Positions 1 to 9,796 of a stretch of 64,000 nt of DNA are shown piece by piece. Origin of the DNA: SKLM01 sp964514285 (GTDB lineage: Bacteria; Chloroflexota; Anaerolineae; B4-G1); the NCBI GenBank assembly GCA_964514285.1, contig CAZEQC010000003.1:51799-115798 (forward strand), given 5' to 3'. The notes beneath the pieces are model-generated. The model had not been told where the DNA came from, made no database searches, and worked only from the letters and a program-made list of their open reading frames with translations. The stretch's first letter is position 1. Every line of letters begins with the position of its first letter. A program made the position numbers and the translations under genes.

Positions 1-3000
1 CGCCACCAGAGAAGACCCCGCCAGTGAACCAGGGGTTCCAGGCGCCGCGGTCCGTGCCGAAGATGGTGTCCGTGGCGTCGTTGGCCGCCCCCGAGTTGTC
101 CCGGATGGCGATCTCATGGTCGGCCCTGAGCATGAGGTAGAAGTCCCCAGCCACCGCCGGGTCCTCGTACTTGGCCGCAACCTCCCTGCTCAACTGGGCG
201 TTGATCTGCGAAACGATGGTGTCCGCGTCAAGCGAGGTCCCTGAAAAGGTGACCACCTCATTGCCGTTGCCAACATCGATGATGATCGTCGCTCCGTCGA
301 GGTTGTAGGGCCCTCCTGTCCCGATGTTCTCCGAGCCGACGAGGGGTGCGTAGGTGACCTCCACGCGATCCCCCGAAGCGTAGTTGTAGGCGTGCAGGTC
401 TAGGAACGGCGGGACACCTACAGCACCCGTCGCCGTCGTGTCATCTGGGTAGGCGTAGAGCCGGCCCAGAGCATCAGCTGAGAAGAAGGCGGCCACCGAC
501 GTCGTGGTCTCCGACGGCAGGTACTCGTCCCACACGTCGGGGTCCGGGCGGAAGTTGAGCGACGCGATGCCGAGCTCAACAGAGAACAGCGTGCTGGCGT
601 AGGTGGTCTCGAAGGTGACCGGGTCCAAGAAGTAGATCCTGAAGGAGCCGTAGCTCGGAGGCCCCACCGAGTAGTCCATCAGGTCGGAGAGAGCCGTTGT
701 CGGCCACCGGAGGTCGCGGTCCAGCTGCATCTTGTCGACGGCCGACAGACCACCCACGGTCCCCACGGCCAACACCGTGTAGTAGCCCTGGTTGTCCGAC
801 GTGTTGATGTTGACGATGTCCCCCGGCCGCACGCCGAGCGTGGCGTAGAGGTCGACGCCCTTCGGGGCGCCCAGCTCGTCCACGACCTGGACTTCATCTT
901 CCTCTCCAGGAGCTGAGCTGCGGAAGAGGTAGGTGTCGTTGGTGATGGAGAGGCTCGACCCGGCCTTGGCCTCGCGGCCAGGGTTCTGGAAGCTGTTCGA
1001 CTGGATGTCCACCGGGTGCCGGTAGGGTACGAATGAGCCCGTCGGGTCCAGGTTGCTGTCGAGGATCTCGACGGTCTTCACCCGCAGCAGAGGAAGCTCG
1101 ACCCCACCCTGCTTGCGGTAGATCTCGTAGGCCAGCGGCGAGCTCGAGGTCGTCATGACCGTGTCGAGCGTGAGCTGGTTCCCGGACACCCCACCCGGCA
1201 CGATCTCGTACTCGCCGGCGTCGTCTCCAACGAGGATGCGAAGGTAGTCCCCCTCCACGACTCCGACCGAGGCGAATATGGGGGTACCGCTGACCGTCTC
1301 CACGATGGCGAGCCCAGCCACCGTGCGGAGGTTGATTCCTTCGTAGCGGATCTCCCGAGGCTCGACGAGGTTGATGTCGACATCGTCGACCAGCGAGTAG
1401 GAGATGTCCGTGACGATCCCCGCCGCCTGCATCGCCTGGTCCAACCGAACGACGTAGGGAGGGCCCCCAGACAGCTTCTGCACGATGCGGTAAGCCCCCT
1501 CGTCCGTGCCCTCCTCGAGGACCAGACTCGTCCGGCCCTCTACGACAAGATCCCACTCCGCAGCCGTGAGGTCGTTCAGCGTGACCTGGCCGTGGAAGTA
1601 GGAGAGGCCTGTGGTGTCCGTCTGCGCGTCCTCTCGGCGAGCGATGACGTTCTCATCGGCCACCAACGACAGAGCCAACGACGCCTCCTCAATGTCCCCA
1701 CCCCGAACGTAGACATCCGCGCAGCCGCCGATGTGGATTTCGTCGCTGGGAATGGTGAGCTCGTCACCACCCACCACGTCTGGGAAGAGGATGCCGCCTG
1801 GGATGTCCGACAGCGTCAGGCTCTGGGCCGTCCTGATGGTCCAGTAGCCTGTGATCGAGGTCACTGACCCGTCCGGGAGGGCCGTGGAGCCATCGTAGGC
1901 GTCGCTGATGCTGATCGCTGTCGCCCCGAGGACCTCCTTGAGGATGTACTCGTGTGGCGTGACGACACCGCCGTCGTTGAACCACACCTCGAGAGAGTAG
2001 CCCGACAGATCCGTACCGACCGGCCCGAAGGCGGTTGTGAAGTCGATGGAGCCGGCCGTCACCTCGAAGATGTTCGTCCAGCCGTCCGCATCCCCATCTT
2101 CGACGGTGTCCCCGTCCAGACCGAAATGGGCCACCGGGCCCAAGCTCCCGCCCTTGATCACGTCCCGGTGCATCTCCTCGTCGTTGAAGCCGATCGCCTG
2201 GATGATGCTCAGGTCGGCGAACTCCTCACGAAGAGCTGCCACCATCCCGGGGAAGGTCGTGATGGAGCGTTCGCCCATCGAGCTTTCGCCCCGATCGATG
2301 AACTCCGAGGTCGTCTCCTCCTTGACCCCCGGAGTGGCCTTGGACAGGTTGGTGGCCCTGGTGGCGGCCGACAGTCCGGTCACGCCGGTGATGTCGCCGG
2401 CGGCGATGTTGTAGGCCGTCCCAGGCCGCTCGGCCTGGAAGTTGACGTCGAAGTAGTAGAGGCCGCTCGAATCGAGATTGAACAGCATCTCCTCGGCGTT
2501 GATGCTCTGGGCCTGTGTCGGCAAGAAGCGGAGGCCGGAGGAGGTGTACGCGGTGTTGGTGGTGCTGATGTTCACCGACAACGGGTTCTGGAAGTAGATG
2601 CGGACCTTGACCCTGGCGTAGCCGCCGAGGTTGCGGGTCATGAAGAAGTTCGCCATCAGCCGGTCGGCCTCGACCGACGTGAGCTGGTCGGGGTCGGCGA
2701 GGGAGAGTTGCTTGCTAATGCTCTTGAACTCGCGCCGGAGAGGCTCGAGGAGCGTGGCCATCGGCTTGACGAACAGGTCCGCCAGCGCCCCACCCTCATC
2801 CGTGAACAGGTGTGGGTGCTCCTGCTCGAGACGGGTCAGGATGTAGACCATGATGTCCGTCTCGAAGGGGTCGGGCTCGAGGCGGGAGACGACGGGCTCA
2901 ACGACCTGGGTCACGGCTGGCGAGCCGTCGTTCAGGTTGATGGTCGGGTCCATCGCCCGAAGGCGCTCTTGGAGGAAGAGCCTCCAGCTATCAACTGCCA

Positions 3001-3001
3001 T
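1..3001 (-). CDS. Baseplate J-like protein (gp6/gpJ family), C-terminus beyond window edge
   Basis: The frame is open from an ATG at 3001 to the left edge, giving at least 1000 residues with no stop codon. Residues about 110-290 look like the baseplate J core: a GGYARVKVRIYF strand, a GTAYNIAAGDI turn (about 194-204) and the ET-x3-F-x2-R signature near 229-237. J proteins form the baseplate wedge that surrounds the hub and triggers sheath contraction. The rest is beta-rich and includes near its visible end a 60-residue module also seen in two neighbouring virion proteins. It is longer than T4 gp6 (about 660 residues). The family call rests on motif memory, not on a search. Confidence 0.75.
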   Translation of the reverse strand, partial: MAVDSWRLFLQERLRAMDPTINLNDGSPAVTQVVEPVVSRLEPDPFETDIMVYILTRLEQEHPHLFTDEGGALADLFVKPMATLLEPLRREFKSISKQLSLADPDQLTSVEADRLMANFFMTRNLGGYARVKVRIYFQNPLSVNISTTNTAYTSSGLRFLPTQAQSINAEEMLFNLDSSGLYYFDVNFQAERPGTAYNIAAGDITGVTGLSAATRATNLSKATPGVKEETTSEFIDRGESSMGERSITTFPGMVAALREEFADLSIIQAIGFNDEEMHRDVIKGGSLGPVAHFGLDGDTVEDGDADGWTNIFEVTAGSIDFTTAFGPVGTDLSGYSLEVWFNDGGVVTPHEYILKEVLGATAISISDAYDGSTALPDGSVTSITGYWTIRTAQSLTLSDIPGGILFPDVVGGDELTIPSDEIHIGGCADVYVRGGDIEEASLALSLVADENVIARREDAQTDTTGLSYFHGQVTLNDLTAAEWDLVVEGRTSLVLEEGTDEGAYRIVQKLSGGPPYVVRLDQAMQAAGIVTDISYSLVDDVDINLVEPREIRYEGINLRTVAGLAIVETVSGTPIFASVGVVEGDYLRILVGDDAGEYEIVPGGVSGNQLTLDTVMTTSSSPLAYEIYRKQGGVELPLLRVKTVEILDSNLDPTGSFVPYRHPVDIQSNSFQNPGREAKAGSSLSITNDTYLFRSSAPGEEDEVQVVDELGAPKGVDLYATLGVRPGDIVNINTSDNQGYYTVLAVGTVGGLSAVDKMQLDRDLRWPTTALSDLMDYSVGPPSYGSFRIYFLDPVTFETTYASTLFSVELGIASLNFRPDPDVWDEYLPSETTTSVAAFFSADALGRLYAYPDDTTATGAVGVPPFLDLHAYNYASGDRVEVTYAPLVGSENIGTGGPYNLDGATIIIDVGNGNEVVTFSGTSLDADTIVSQINAQLSREVAAKYEDPAVAGDFYLMLRADHEIAIRDNSGAANDATDTIFGTDRGAWNPWFTGGVFSGG

Positions 3002-3003
3002 CG

Positions 3004-3657
3004 CTACAACCCCATCCCCACGACCGAGTCCTGACCGGCCTGGTTTCCAATAGAGATTCGCCCCTCGAGGGTGAGCGTCGACGGGATGAACCTAGCCTCG
3101 AGCACCCTGGCATAGAGCAGCCGCTCCGTCATGCCCAGCTTCGGGTTCTTCGCCTGGAGAGACATGATCTGCCGGCGAGCCTCATCGGAGGCCCGCTTGA
3201 AATCGGCCGTCAGCGTGTTGTTCGCTGGGCGACTCACGAGCTGGCCCACCGCCCGAAGGAGCCCACCACCGATCTTCGGAGCGAAGATGTCGGACCCGGG
3301 CGTCTGGAGCATGACCTTCAGGAACATCTGGATGAGCCGGGTGAATCCGTCGACTGTGCCTGGCGTGTCGCCCAGCCCGAAGATGATGAAGCTCCTGTCG
3401 GTCTTGGTCAGCCGGTTGCTGCTGACGATCACCGAGGTCACAGGAAGGCCGACCTGCGTGCTGGGTATCTGAGCGAGGAGCGTCTTGCTCGAGGTGATGA
3501 CGACGTCGGGGGACTTCACCTCGTTGATGTACACGTCCTGAGCATGGTTGAAGTCCACCCCACGGATCAGAAGCGTCGCGGGTGAAGACCCAGTCACGAG
3601 CTCCACGCTCACGAGCTTGAGGACATCCCGGATCTCGATGAACTGAAGGTCAACCAT
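3004..3657 (-). CDS. Putative baseplate protein, possibly gp25-like, with an IPT/TIG-like N-terminus
   Basis: This 217-residue protein starts two bases upstream of the J-like gene. Residues about 20-80 resemble an IPT/TIG immunoglobulin fold (SPATLLIRGVDF, later VTSVIVSSNRL). The second half has a LQTPGSDIFAPKIGGGL stretch, reminiscent of the gp25 baseplate wedge family, followed by a helix and a strand pair. Position next to the J-like gene supports a wedge role. It could equally be an unrelated baseplate accessory protein. Confidence 0.45.
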   Translation of the reverse strand: MVDLQFIEIRDVLKLVSVELVTGSSPATLLIRGVDFNHAQDVYINEVKSPDVVITSSKTLLAQIPSTQVGLPVTSVIVSSNRLTKTDRSFIIFGLGDTPGTVDGFTRLIQMFLKVMLQTPGSDIFAPKIGGGLLRAVGQLVSRPANNTLTADFKRASDEARRQIMSLQAKNPKLGMTERLLYARVLEARFIPSTLTLEGRISIGNQAGQDSVVGMGL

Positions 3658-3658
3658 C

Positions 3659-3997
3659 CTACACCTCAGGCTCTGGACCAGACCCGTCCTCGTCCGTGTT
3701 CGTCGTCTGGTCGCTGTCTGTCGTGAGGTTGAAGGAGCTGGCCGGCATGCGGCGAGCCTGCTCGATGGCAGTGAGCACCCGCTGCTTCATGGCGCGGAGG
3801 GCGGTGAGCTTGGAGGGGCGGATCTCGCTCTCGTCGTCTTCGATGTCCCCGATGGCCCGTGCAAGACAGTGCTCGAACGTGCTCGCCGACACCCCCTCGG
3901 TGACCTCGTTGCCGCGCACGAAGGCGAAGCCCTCCGCGAGATCGCGGCGGATGTTGTCAGTGGACCGAGCCTGCTCCCTTTCCTCTTCCGTCGTCAT
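3659..3997 (-). CDS. Small hypothetical protein in baseplate operon
   Basis: This 112-residue protein has a charged helical N-terminus and a disordered acidic tail (residues about 90-112). It overlaps the stop codon of the upstream gene by four bases (ATGA), so translation is probably coupled. No family recognised; its place between two baseplate genes suggests a virion or assembly role. Confidence 0.6.
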   Translation of the reverse strand: MTTEEEREQARSTDNIRRDLAEGFAFVRGNEVTEGVSASTFEHCLARAIGDIEDDESEIRPSKLTALRAMKQRVLTAIEQARRMPASSFNLTTDSDQTTNTDEDGSGPEPEV

Positions 3998-6927
3998 GTT
4001 CCTTCGAACTCGTCGACTCCCTGGTAGTAATCTACCACCGCATCCTCTGGCGGTTCCTCCTCAAAATCGGAGAAGTCGTAGTCCGGGTGCTGGTCTTCCT
4101 CCCAGTTCTCTCGGACGCGGACGAACTCGGAGTCGAACCGGGCCCTGGCCTGGCTACCTCGGTTCATGTCTTGGACGGCGACGGCCGTCGTTGCCGTCTG
4201 GAAAGCGCGGCTGAACGAGGCGTTCCCGCCAGTGACGCTGAAGAACTCGCTGGTCCTTCCGGTGATCAGAAGCTGACGAGCTCGATCGAACCCGTGCTCG
4301 AGCAGAGACTGGAGAGCGGAGTCGACTGCGGCGATCCTCGGAACGGTGAAGGCGTCGCAGAGAGTGACCAGGTCCTCGAGGGCCGTCTTGAGCTGCGAGA
4401 CCCTCGAGTACGCCGGGTCCACGCCGTTGCGGGTCGGGGTCGTCAGCAGGACCCGCGCCAAGGCCCTGTCGATCCACATCAGGTCCTCCTCGAAGGGCGG
4501 AAGCGAGCCCGCGACCCACGCCTCGAGGGTGTTGATGAAACCGAGGTAGGCCAGGTACGCCCCGGACTGAATGCTGAACCCAGCCGTGGAGATTGCGAAC
4601 GTCGGGTCGATGTCCTCCACGACAGGCACGATCCCGCTGCTCAGCTGGGAGAGTGAGGACAGCGTCGCCTGGATGTCGCCGGCCGCGTCGACCACAACGT
4701 CCCCCACACGGATCTTCAGACGCGAGATGTCCGCGGCCCGCCAGCCGTAGACGGCGTCGTTCGACTCGACGAAGAGCTCGTTGACCGTGGCCCTTCGAAG
4801 TGTGGTGTCGAACCCCAGCACAGAGCGGGCCGAGCCGCTGATGGGGTCGTCGAGCTGGATGGCGCCGGTCAGGCCCGCGTCCTTCGATTCGAGCTCGAGG
4901 ACCTCGTGGTAGATGGTCAGCGTGTGCTGAAGGTTTGGGGTGTCGTCTCGCAACCTCCGGTCGAGCTGGAGCGTCAGTGCGTCAGCGGCGTGGCTCGGAG
5001 CGGCCGTCAGCCCGTAGACGCCCCGGTTGTCCCCGGACGTGATGGCGACCTTGAGCTCCGTGTAGTCGGGCCACCCGGCCGTTGGGTCGCTCTCCGATCC
5101 AACCTTCACGATCGTGTCCGCGGTACGCAGCGCCCTGGACCCGAAGAAGAGCTCCTGCCGGACCATCCGCGCCGTAGCACGGTCTGAGAACTGCGTCGTG
5201 CCGTTGAGGAGCGCTACGACGGTGGAGCCGTCGATGTCACGCTCACGGCTCTCCTGGCTCTCGGAGAAGCCGAGCGTCCGCATGCCCCGGAAGCTCGTCG
5301 TGTCGGGCACCTCGCTCAGGAGGGTGATGATCGACCCCTCACCGGAGAGCCCGGAGACGATCCGGATGCGGTCGCCGTCGAGCTCGGCGCCGAAGTCAGA
5401 GCCGCCGGCTGCGTTGATCGCCGACCGCACAGAAGACGCCGCGACCACCGACCCGTGGGGAAGCGTGACCTCTACGAAGGAGGGGTCGTCGTTGGCCTTG
5501 ATCCGCAGCTTGTCATTGCCGTTCTTGCCGGAGGAGCTCGTCGGGGTCCACGTGATGTTGATCGGGTAGTAGACCCCATTGACGATCCGCATGTAGCGGT
5601 CAGAGTACCGCGCCGGCGGAGAGGAGACGTCGTAGTTGATGGTGACGATCCCGCCCGTGTCATCGACGTCGATCTCTGGCTGCACGCTGTTCTTCCAGGA
5701 CGCTGCGTTGTCGAGGTCGGCCTTGACCTGCGTAGCTGTCCTAGCGCCGCCCGTGGTGAGCGTGCACTCGTAGAGCGTGCCGTCCACGACGATGTGGAAG
5801 AGGTTCGAGGTTGATGTGATGGGGAAGGGCCCGGCACCCGACACCAGGGGGTCAGGCGTGTCGAGGGGCGCTTCGATCTCGAACGGTCCGCTCGCCAGGC
5901 CGGTCACCTCGGCGGGGACGATGCCCGCCCTGTACGACGGCGAGCTCGTCGGAAAGAGGTCCACGTCGAAGGCCAGGCCGTTCAGGTTCGCAAACCCCAG
6001 CAGATCTGTGGGCGCAGCCGCTGTGCCGTCGAAGAGCGGAAACGGAGCGCTGACCGTACCCCGAACTGACGGGGCGGTCCCCTCGCCGTGAGCTGAGATG
6101 CGGTAGAGCGGGCTTGAAGAGGGGGCCTGGCGCAGCTTGGCCGTCCCGGGCGGCGCGTGCTCGGCCAGGGCACGGACCACGCTCTCGTTGGCCAGGACCG
6201 TCAGGAGAGCATCCCGGGCCTCCACGATCCTCTCTGCGGCTGTCAGCCCCTCGAGCTTCTGGTTGAGGTCGTCGAGCTGCTCTCGAGCCCGGACCACCTG
6301 CCTCTGGCCGATCTTAGCTGACAGCTTGCCGCTGGCGAACCCAGGCACAGCAGACTGGAGGTACCCGAGCTGGTCGATCAGCCGTGCATGCTGCGTCTTC
6401 GCGCTGGCGAAGAACGTCTGCACGTCGACCTTGGCCCTGTCCGACGGGCGCACGATGTCCTTGATGGGAGTCGAGGACCCACGAGGCACGTAGGCCACCT
6501 TGACCGTCTTGCCGAGCTCGGCCTTGAGCCGGGTCATCGCCTGCTGGTAGCGGCGGAACTCGGCCCCAGCCACGCTCCCACTCCGCTCGAGCGCAGAGTC
6601 CATGGCCGTCAGGCTGTTGCGTGCGCTGGCCAAGGAGGAGATGTTGGCGACCGGCTTGTTCGGCATCGACAGATCGTCGATGGCGTCGAGGAGCTCGTCG
6701 CAGAGGGTGAGCTCGGCTGCGACGATCTGCTTGAGGCTGTTGCGGGCGAGGTAGGTCAGGTAGTAGATGGCGTCGGGGTCGTACAGGAGCACGGCGTAGA
6801 CCGTCTCCATGACCTCGGTGAACTCGGTCGATCGGTCGAGGTTGCCGAGCGCATCCTGCTGAAAAGACAGCGTTCCTTGGACCAGCTCCCCGACAGCGGC
6901 AGACTTCTCGTCACTGCTGTAGCTCAC
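3994..6927 (-). CDS. Large virion structural protein (baseplate/tail), multidomain
   Basis: This 977-residue protein begins at a GTG. About 260 N-terminal residues are helical (an RRYQQAMTRLKAELGK-type coiled segment near 125-140), the middle (about 280-750) is beta-rich with at least two copies of a flagellin-hook-like beta module (LRIKANDDPSFVEVTLPHGS then a strand with GDRIRIVSG), and the C-terminus is helical and acidic. The same module occurs in the genes at 8548 and 1-3001. Length and operon position indicate a baseplate or tail component. No precise family recognised. Confidence 0.6.
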   Translation of the reverse strand: MSYSSDEKSAAVGELVQGTLSFQQDALGNLDRSTEFTEVMETVYAVLLYDPDAIYYLTYLARNSLKQIVAAELTLCDELLDAIDDLSMPNKPVANISSLASARNSLTAMDSALERSGSVAGAEFRRYQQAMTRLKAELGKTVKVAYVPRGSSTPIKDIVRPSDRAKVDVQTFFASAKTQHARLIDQLGYLQSAVPGFASGKLSAKIGQRQVVRAREQLDDLNQKLEGLTAAERIVEARDALLTVLANESVVRALAEHAPPGTAKLRQAPSSSPLYRISAHGEGTAPSVRGTVSAPFPLFDGTAAAPTDLLGFANLNGLAFDVDLFPTSSPSYRAGIVPAEVTGLASGPFEIEAPLDTPDPLVSGAGPFPITSTSNLFHIVVDGTLYECTLTTGGARTATQVKADLDNAASWKNSVQPEIDVDDTGGIVTINYDVSSPPARYSDRYMRIVNGVYYPINITWTPTSSSGKNGNDKLRIKANDDPSFVEVTLPHGSVVAASSVRSAINAAGGSDFGAELDGDRIRIVSGLSGEGSIITLLSEVPDTTSFRGMRTLGFSESQESRERDIDGSTVVALLNGTTQFSDRATARMVRQELFFGSRALRTADTIVKVGSESDPTAGWPDYTELKVAITSGDNRGVYGLTAAPSHAADALTLQLDRRLRDDTPNLQHTLTIYHEVLELESKDAGLTGAIQLDDPISGSARSVLGFDTTLRRATVNELFVESNDAVYGWRAADISRLKIRVGDVVVDAAGDIQATLSSLSQLSSGIVPVVEDIDPTFAISTAGFSIQSGAYLAYLGFINTLEAWVAGSLPPFEEDLMWIDRALARVLLTTPTRNGVDPAYSRVSQLKTALEDLVTLCDAFTVPRIAAVDSALQSLLEHGFDRARQLLITGRTSEFFSVTGGNASFSRAFQTATTAVAVQDMNRGSQARARFDSEFVRVRENWEEDQHPDYDFSDFEEEPPEDAVVDYYQGVDEFEGT

Positions 6928-7282
6928 TCTGCTTCTCTCTCATGACCACCAGCGCTTTCTTGAGCTCCTGGAAGCCCTCGTCTCGGAGCTCCCAGACCCG
7001 CTTGGCGACAAGATCGTGGTCCAGATCGAGAGTATCACAGACCCAGGCGAAGCTCATGGGCTGGTCGTCGTCGTCCGGAGAGTAGTGAAACACCCAGTTG
7101 AACGCCGTCTCGTAGATCTGCTTCCGCTGAGGACGGCGACGGTCCTGGTAGGTGTAGAGGTCCCGCAGCGTCCGCAGCAGGATGCTCCAGCACATGGTCC
7201 TCAGAGCCTCGAGGTCCCGCAGCGCCTCCCAGCGCCGCTCCTCCCACCGAGCACACTCGAGCTCGTACCTCAGTGCGATCAT
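6911..7282 (-). CDS. Hypothetical small helical protein
   Basis: This 123-residue protein is rich in Trp, Arg and Glu. Residues about 70-105 (SFAWVCDTLDLDHDLVAKRV) could form a helix-turn-helix, but no DNA-binding family is recognised. It overlaps both neighbours by 4-17 bases, so it belongs to the tail operon. Confidence 0.55.
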   Translation of the reverse strand: MIALRYELECARWEERRWEALRDLEALRTMCWSILLRTLRDLYTYQDRRRPQRKQIYETAFNWVFHYSPDDDDQPMSFAWVCDTLDLDHDLVAKRVWELRDEGFQELKKALVVMREKQSELQQ

Positions 7283-8232
7283 GTGACCGTGACGTCGAGG
7301 GGAGTGTAGACCACAGGCTGGTCAGGGAAGGTCACAATACTGGTGTCGGAACGTTCCGCCACGATGGTCGTCGAGCCGGCGCCCACACCCATGACCCGAA
7401 GAGTCCCATCGTCTTGGAGCTGTACCGTGGCCACCCCGACATCACTGCTGGTGAAAGTCACGTCCCTATCGAGCGGGTCCAGGGTCTGTCCGTCAGAGGA
7501 CTTGATGGTCAGCGCGACGTCGGAGTAGTTGCCCTCGGTGAGCGCCAGCGGGTTGGTCCCGAAGGTGACCTCGGAAACCACCGGGAACAGCAGGTCGAGC
7601 AGGCTCACCGATGAGGCATCCGGAACCTTGATCACCCGTCGGGAGTGAGCGAACCCCTGCACCAACGCCGAGACCTCAGCGTTGCGGTACAGATCGATCT
7701 CAAGATAGCCGTCCGCGTCGGTCCTGGTGATGATCTTGTCACCCATCACCCCACGACCGTCGACGACCAGCGGGTTCAGGTCGGGCTGGTCCTCGTTGTA
7801 GCAGAACGGGATGAAGTGGACGTCGAGGTTCTTGAGGGGGCGGCCCGACATGTCCACGAAGTAGCCCGAGCAGCGGCAGAGCCTCGGGTCGGTAGCAGTC
7901 GGCAGGCTGTGCGTCTGCCCCTGGACCTGGAAGTAGTTGGTGCCGGTTGGGGAGCTCGCCGGCGGAGAGTAGACCTCGATCGCCTGCGGGGTCTTGCTGT
8001 CGTCGCCGAGGAGGCCGTCGAAGGACACGCCCGTCTTGCTCAGCCGGATGGTGTAGGCGAGCGCCGGGTCATCCCCATCGAGCATGAGCTCCGCGTATGC
8101 CTCGAGCCCCACCAGGGCCGTCGTGTTCTGGGTTACGAAAACGTCGGTGGCGTCGAAGGCCTGGACGAGGACCCCCTCGAGCGGATCATTGTTCTCGTCC
8201 ACCGTGTAGACTCGGACGGTCTCAATAGCCAT
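7279..8232 (-). CDS. Ig-like/carboxypeptidase-regulatory-like virion protein
   Basis: This 317-residue protein opens with a DPLEGVLVQAFDA-type segment typical of carboxypeptidase-regulatory-like beta sandwiches. A second such unit follows near residue 120 (CSGYFVDMSGRPLKNLDVHF). The last 90 residues match the Big_2 bacterial Ig-like pattern (VTFTSSDVGVATVQ, then GVGAGSTTIVAE). Such domains decorate phage tails and baseplates and bind weakly to cell surfaces. The function is inferred from domain type and location. Confidence 0.6.
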   Translation of the reverse strand: MAIETVRVYTVDENNDPLEGVLVQAFDATDVFVTQNTTALVGLEAYAELMLDGDDPALAYTIRLSKTGVSFDGLLGDDSKTPQAIEVYSPPASSPTGTNYFQVQGQTHSLPTATDPRLCRCSGYFVDMSGRPLKNLDVHFIPFCYNEDQPDLNPLVVDGRGVMGDKIITRTDADGYLEIDLYRNAEVSALVQGFAHSRRVIKVPDASSVSLLDLLFPVVSEVTFGTNPLALTEGNYSDVALTIKSSDGQTLDPLDRDVTFTSSDVGVATVQLQDDGTLRVMGVGAGSTTIVAERSDTSIVTFPDQPVVYTPLDVTVT

Positions 8233-8548
8233 AGCCGGTTCCGGACAGCTTCCCCGACTGGTTTGCCGCCGCCTGCTGGATGTGGGACGCGTGGATGCCG
8301 TCCCCCATCCCGCCCCCCATCGTCAGCATCGGGCTCACGCCGGAGCTTGCGAGGCCCATGCGCATCTGGGCCCCTGTCGTGACCCGCATCCTGTCGAGGT
8401 TCTTCTGCCGCGAGGTGTTCTCGGAGAGCTGGCGCTTCTCACGCGCGGCCATCTCCGTCTTCGCCCGGACCTCGTCCATCTTGGCTTCTCGGGCGGCTCG
8501 CCGAGCCAGGGCGAAGAGCGTGCTGATCGTGAAGACGCGGCCGGGCAT
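8222..8548 (-). CDS. Hypothetical 108-residue protein
   Basis: A basic helical N-terminus (residues 10-60, many Arg/Lys/Glu) is followed by a Met/Gly/Ser-rich tail. It shares a TGATG junction with the gene upstream. No family recognised. Its position suggests a tail accessory protein. Confidence 0.5.
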   Translation of the reverse strand: MPGRVFTISTLFALARRAAREAKMDEVRAKTEMAAREKRQLSENTSRQKNLDRMRVTTGAQMRMGLASSGVSPMLTMGGGMGDGIHASHIQQAAANQSGKLSGTGYGY

Positions 8549-9492
8549 CAGGTCCTCCTCACCGCGGCCGAGATGTCTGGGGTCTGAATCTGGAAGATGT
8601 CATCGGCCGCCGCAATCTCCGAGAGCACGTCGAACTCCGTACCCGTCGATGGTACCGTGATCTGCCTGGTGATCCCAGTGCCGGAAATGGTGACGTCGAC
8701 CGTGGCCCCCTTCACGAGCATGACCTCCGCGTGACCCGCTGCGTCAGTGTAAACCTCAATGTCCCCCCGCACTACCCCGATGTCATCAACGACGAGCCCG
8801 CTCGGTACGTACACGGGATGGAAGGTGATTCTCCGGTCCTCGATAGGCGCCCCGTCGAGCGTCGCGAGGTCGAGCGTGCCCTTGATCAAGTAGCTCGCCC
8901 CGATGATCGAACCGATGTCCCCCTGGATGGGGTCGCTGAACGACGAGGTCGACCCGGAGCCGGTGTTGTAGTAGCGGGTCTGGTACCAGTAGTCCGCATC
9001 GCCGCTCTGGTCGTCGTACTCGTAGTCCGCCTGACCAGGCACCAAGTCGACCCGAGCGTCCTCCCCGTTGTCCTTGTCCCCGACCGTGAAGCCCAGGTCG
9101 GCCAGTGCGGTGCCGCCGACGATCTCGAGGAGCGAGCTCGTCCCGAGCGTGTCGCTCGTCAGGCGCACCGCCCCAACCTCCTCCACGGCCGTGGCGCCGG
9201 TGAGGTTGTCGTTGATGAAGTCGACGGTGTCATCCACGTTGATGGGATCGGCTGTGGCGAACGTGATGGTCTGCTCCGAGCCGTCGTCAACCTTCAGGAT
9301 GAGGGTCTTGCCGTTGAGAGTGAACGGGGCGCTGACAGAGCCGAGAAGGGTCGCAGCCGCATCGGCAGCACCCGTGATCTCGGTGTAGGGCCCGAGCTCG
9401 CCGACCTCGGAGCGGTGGACCTGAATCTGATCGAACAGACCAAGGACGTTGGTGAGGTTGCCGACGTAGATCTTCAGCTTGATGACAGCCAT
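8548..9492 (-). CDS. Beta-rich virion protein with flagellin-hook-like module
   Basis: This 314-residue protein carries at residues about 50-135 a module with the order LNGKTLILKV, VDDTVDFIND, VRLTSDTLG, ADLGF. That layout resembles the flagellin hook IN motif, in which a short strand, a helix and a 'lts...g' strand precede 'lG'. A second beta domain (about 195-290) has a carboxypeptidase-regulatory-like look (DGAPIEDRRITFHP, DAAGHAEVMLVKG). It is probably a tail or baseplate decoration protein. Related modules lie in the 977-residue and J-like proteins. Confidence 0.55.
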   Translation of the reverse strand: MAVIKLKIYVGNLTNVLGLFDQIQVHRSEVGELGPYTEITGAADAAATLLGSVSAPFTLNGKTLILKVDDGSEQTITFATADPINVDDTVDFINDNLTGATAVEEVGAVRLTSDTLGTSSLLEIVGGTALADLGFTVGDKDNGEDARVDLVPGQADYEYDDQSGDADYWYQTRYYNTGSGSTSSFSDPIQGDIGSIIGASYLIKGTLDLATLDGAPIEDRRITFHPVYVPSGLVVDDIGVVRGDIEVYTDAAGHAEVMLVKGATVDVTISGTGITRQITVPSTGTEFDVLSEIAAADDIFQIQTPDISAAVRRT

Positions 9493-9493
9493 G

Positions 9494-9796
9494 CTAGTCC
9501 TCCTCCTCGGCCTTCCTGATCACGGGCACCAGGTCCTTGGCCGAAAGGATGGTCGGGTCGTCGGAGCCGGTCGACTGCTCCGGCCCCTCCGCCTTGCGAA
9601 GCTCAGGCTTGAGTTCCACACCCGACAGCGTCACCGGAGAGCCGGCTGGGCCTTCTACCGCCGGCGGAACGGTGCCGCGCATGGTGGGGCGCACCTCGAC
9701 GACAGCCATCACGTTGGGGGCATCGCTGACCTCGACCGCCACCTCACCGGGGTGGTGCCAGCCGTGCGTCAGAATCGAGAGCCCCGTGAAAGCCAT
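9494..9796 (-). CDS. Hypothetical 100-residue tail-operon protein
   Basis: This short protein has a beta N-terminal half with an AVEVSDAPNVMAVVEVRP stretch and a charged disordered C-terminus ending in acidic residues. Its start overlaps the previous stop (TGATG). No family recognised. Confidence 0.5.
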   Translation of the reverse strand: MAFTGLSILTHGWHHPGEVAVEVSDAPNVMAVVEVRPTMRGTVPPAVEGPAGSPVTLSGVELKPELRKAEGPEQSTGSDDPTILSAKDLVPVIRKAEEED

